A stretch of 6,117 nt of DNA, from the NCBI GenBank assembly GCA_029777935.1, contig JAKORH010000365.1, positions 1 through 6,117 of the forward strand. Reading direction: 5' to 3'. The notes beneath the pieces are model-generated. The model made no database searches, was not told the DNA's origin, and saw only the letters and a list, made by a program, of their open reading frames with translations. The position numbers were made by a program, and so were the translations under genes. This DNA is from Pseudomonadota bacterium. GTDB taxonomy: Bacteria > Pseudomonadota > Gammaproteobacteria > Burkholderiales > Burkholderiaceae. Every line of letters starts with the position of its first letter. Position 1 is the first letter of the stretch. Positions 5,701 to 6,117 of this stretch are shown piece by piece.

Positions 5701-5847
5701 CCCTCACCCTCGGTCCCTCTCCCGGAGGGGCGGAGGCGGGGTTTCGCGAAGCGCGAGCTTCGCGCCGCCGCAGCGACGCGCGCCTGCAAGCGCGCGGCTC
5801 CGGGAAGAAGAGCCCCTCTCCCTCCGGGAGAGGGGTTGGGGTGAGGG
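5701..5847 (-). repeat. Palindromic REP/MITE-like element, copy B, with extra hairpin core, inside the hyf operon
   Basis: A 147-bp element with the same 9-bp inverted ends as copy A (CCCTCACCC 5701-5709 and GGGTGAGGG 5839-5847) but in opposite orientation. It has a perfect 10-bp hairpin with arms at 5813-5822 and 5826-5835 (loop TCC). The matching second hairpin near 5714-5730 is degenerate. Between them lies a core of about 80 bp absent from copy A. The core has its own stem-loops: CGCGAAGC 5745-5752 with GCTTCGCG 5757-5764 (loop GCGA), and CGCGCGC 5777-5783 with GCGCGCG 5790-5796. It sits in the 205-bp gap between hyfE and hyfF, a junction expected to be tight. No protein is encoded in it that resembles a transposase, so it would need mobilisation in trans. 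Confidence 0.82.
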
Positions 5848-5884
5848 AGCGCCCGTGAACCGGGACACAACATGCGGCACATCG

Positions 5885-6117
5885 CTATTCCTCTTTCAGC
5901 CTTTCCAGATGGCGGATGTCGAGGCTGTCGAACTGCTCGCGGATCTGGAACATGAAGACGCCCAGCACGACCATGCCGACCAGCACGTCGAGTGCGATGC
6001 CCAGTTCGACCACCATCGGCATGCCGTAGGTCGCGCTGGTGGCGGCGACGAAGAGGGCGTTCTCCATCGCCAGGAAGCCGATCACCTGCGCGATCGCCTT
6101 GGTGCGCGTGATCATCA
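5885..6117 (-). CDS. hyfE: Hyf/Ehr complex membrane subunit HyfE, C-terminal part (5' end outside window)
   Basis: The last 76 or so residues of a HyfE-like membrane subunit, open through the right edge; the ATG at 6115 is internal because the family is about 216 residues long. Seen: TKAIAQVIGFLAMENALFVA and GMPMVVELGIALDVLVGMVV, two transmembrane segments each with a conserved glutamate (in AMEN and in VELG), equivalent to the NuoK glutamates that belong to the complex I proton path. The soluble tail FDSLDIRHLERLKEE matches the FDSLD-xxxL-xxL ending of HyfE. Its stop (TAG, 5887-5885) is followed by 37 bp of unassigned DNA and then the palindromic element before hyfF. It is transcribed ahead of hyfF, hyfG and hyfI in one probable operon. 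Confidence 0.9.
   Translation of the reverse strand, partial: MITRTKAIAQVIGFLAMENALFVAATSATYGMPMVVELGIALDVLVGMVVLGVFMFQIREQFDSLDIRHLERLKEE

Noticed and set aside
2699..5707. A 1002-codon open frame on the minus strand that could be taken as one giant fusion protein
   Set aside because: Its first half is an Arg/Ala-rich out-of-frame reading of hyfF; only the part from the GTG at 4204 matches a known family (HyfG), and that GTG has a strong ribosome binding site.
4297..5844. Long plus-strand open frame of 515 codons opposite hyfF
   Set aside because: His/Arg/Gln-rich translation with no recognisable domain, antisense to a well-supported membrane protein; typical GC-rich shadow.

Overview
GC-rich DNA (roughly two-thirds G+C) with dense coding. 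The small DUF3460 gene abutting scpA is a neighbourhood typical of Betaproteobacteria, most likely Burkholderiales; this placement is inferred from gene content. Almost everything is on the minus strand. Only the gene fragment at the left edge is on the plus strand.

Left part (1-962): the C-terminal two-thirds of ModC, the ATPase of the molybdate ABC transporter, enters from the left edge. It converges on, and overlaps by 77 bp, a short ModE-type winged-helix DNA-binding protein on the minus strand. Middle (965-2026, minus): scpA (kleisin of the SMC-ScpAB chromosome condensation complex), preceded without any gap by a 63-residue DUF3460 protein. DUF3460, scpA and the ModE-like gene are spaced by 0 and 2 nt and look like one transcription unit.

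Right part (2166-6117, minus): the downstream half of an operon for a membrane-bound, complex I-like assembly of the group 4 hydrogenase (Hyf/Hyc/Ehr) type. In transcription order it holds hyfE (partial), hyfF, hyfG and hyfI; hyfB- and hyfC-like genes would be expected beyond the right edge. The large subunit (hyfG) lacks both cysteine pairs that bind nickel-iron: the first is replaced by R-V-S-G-D-S and the second is absent. It is therefore not a hydrogenase but a member of the Ehr (energy-converting hydrogenase related) type, whose electron acceptor is uncertain. The proximal iron-sulfur cysteines in HyfI and the charged proton-path residues in HyfF and HyfE are kept. The last codons of hyfG hold an in-frame amber codon where the family normally continues. 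The lost tail (SGHDL, then a TGA overlapping the hyfI ATG) can still be read in frame.

Two copies of a GGGAGAGGG-type palindromic, REP/MITE-like element fill the only sizeable intergenic spaces: 2054-2131 between hyfI and DUF3460, and 5701-5847 inside the hyf operon between hyfE and hyfF. They lie in opposite orientation, and the second carries an extra hairpin-rich core. No RNA gene, CRISPR array or transposase is visible, and no gene-free stretch exceeds about 205 bp.
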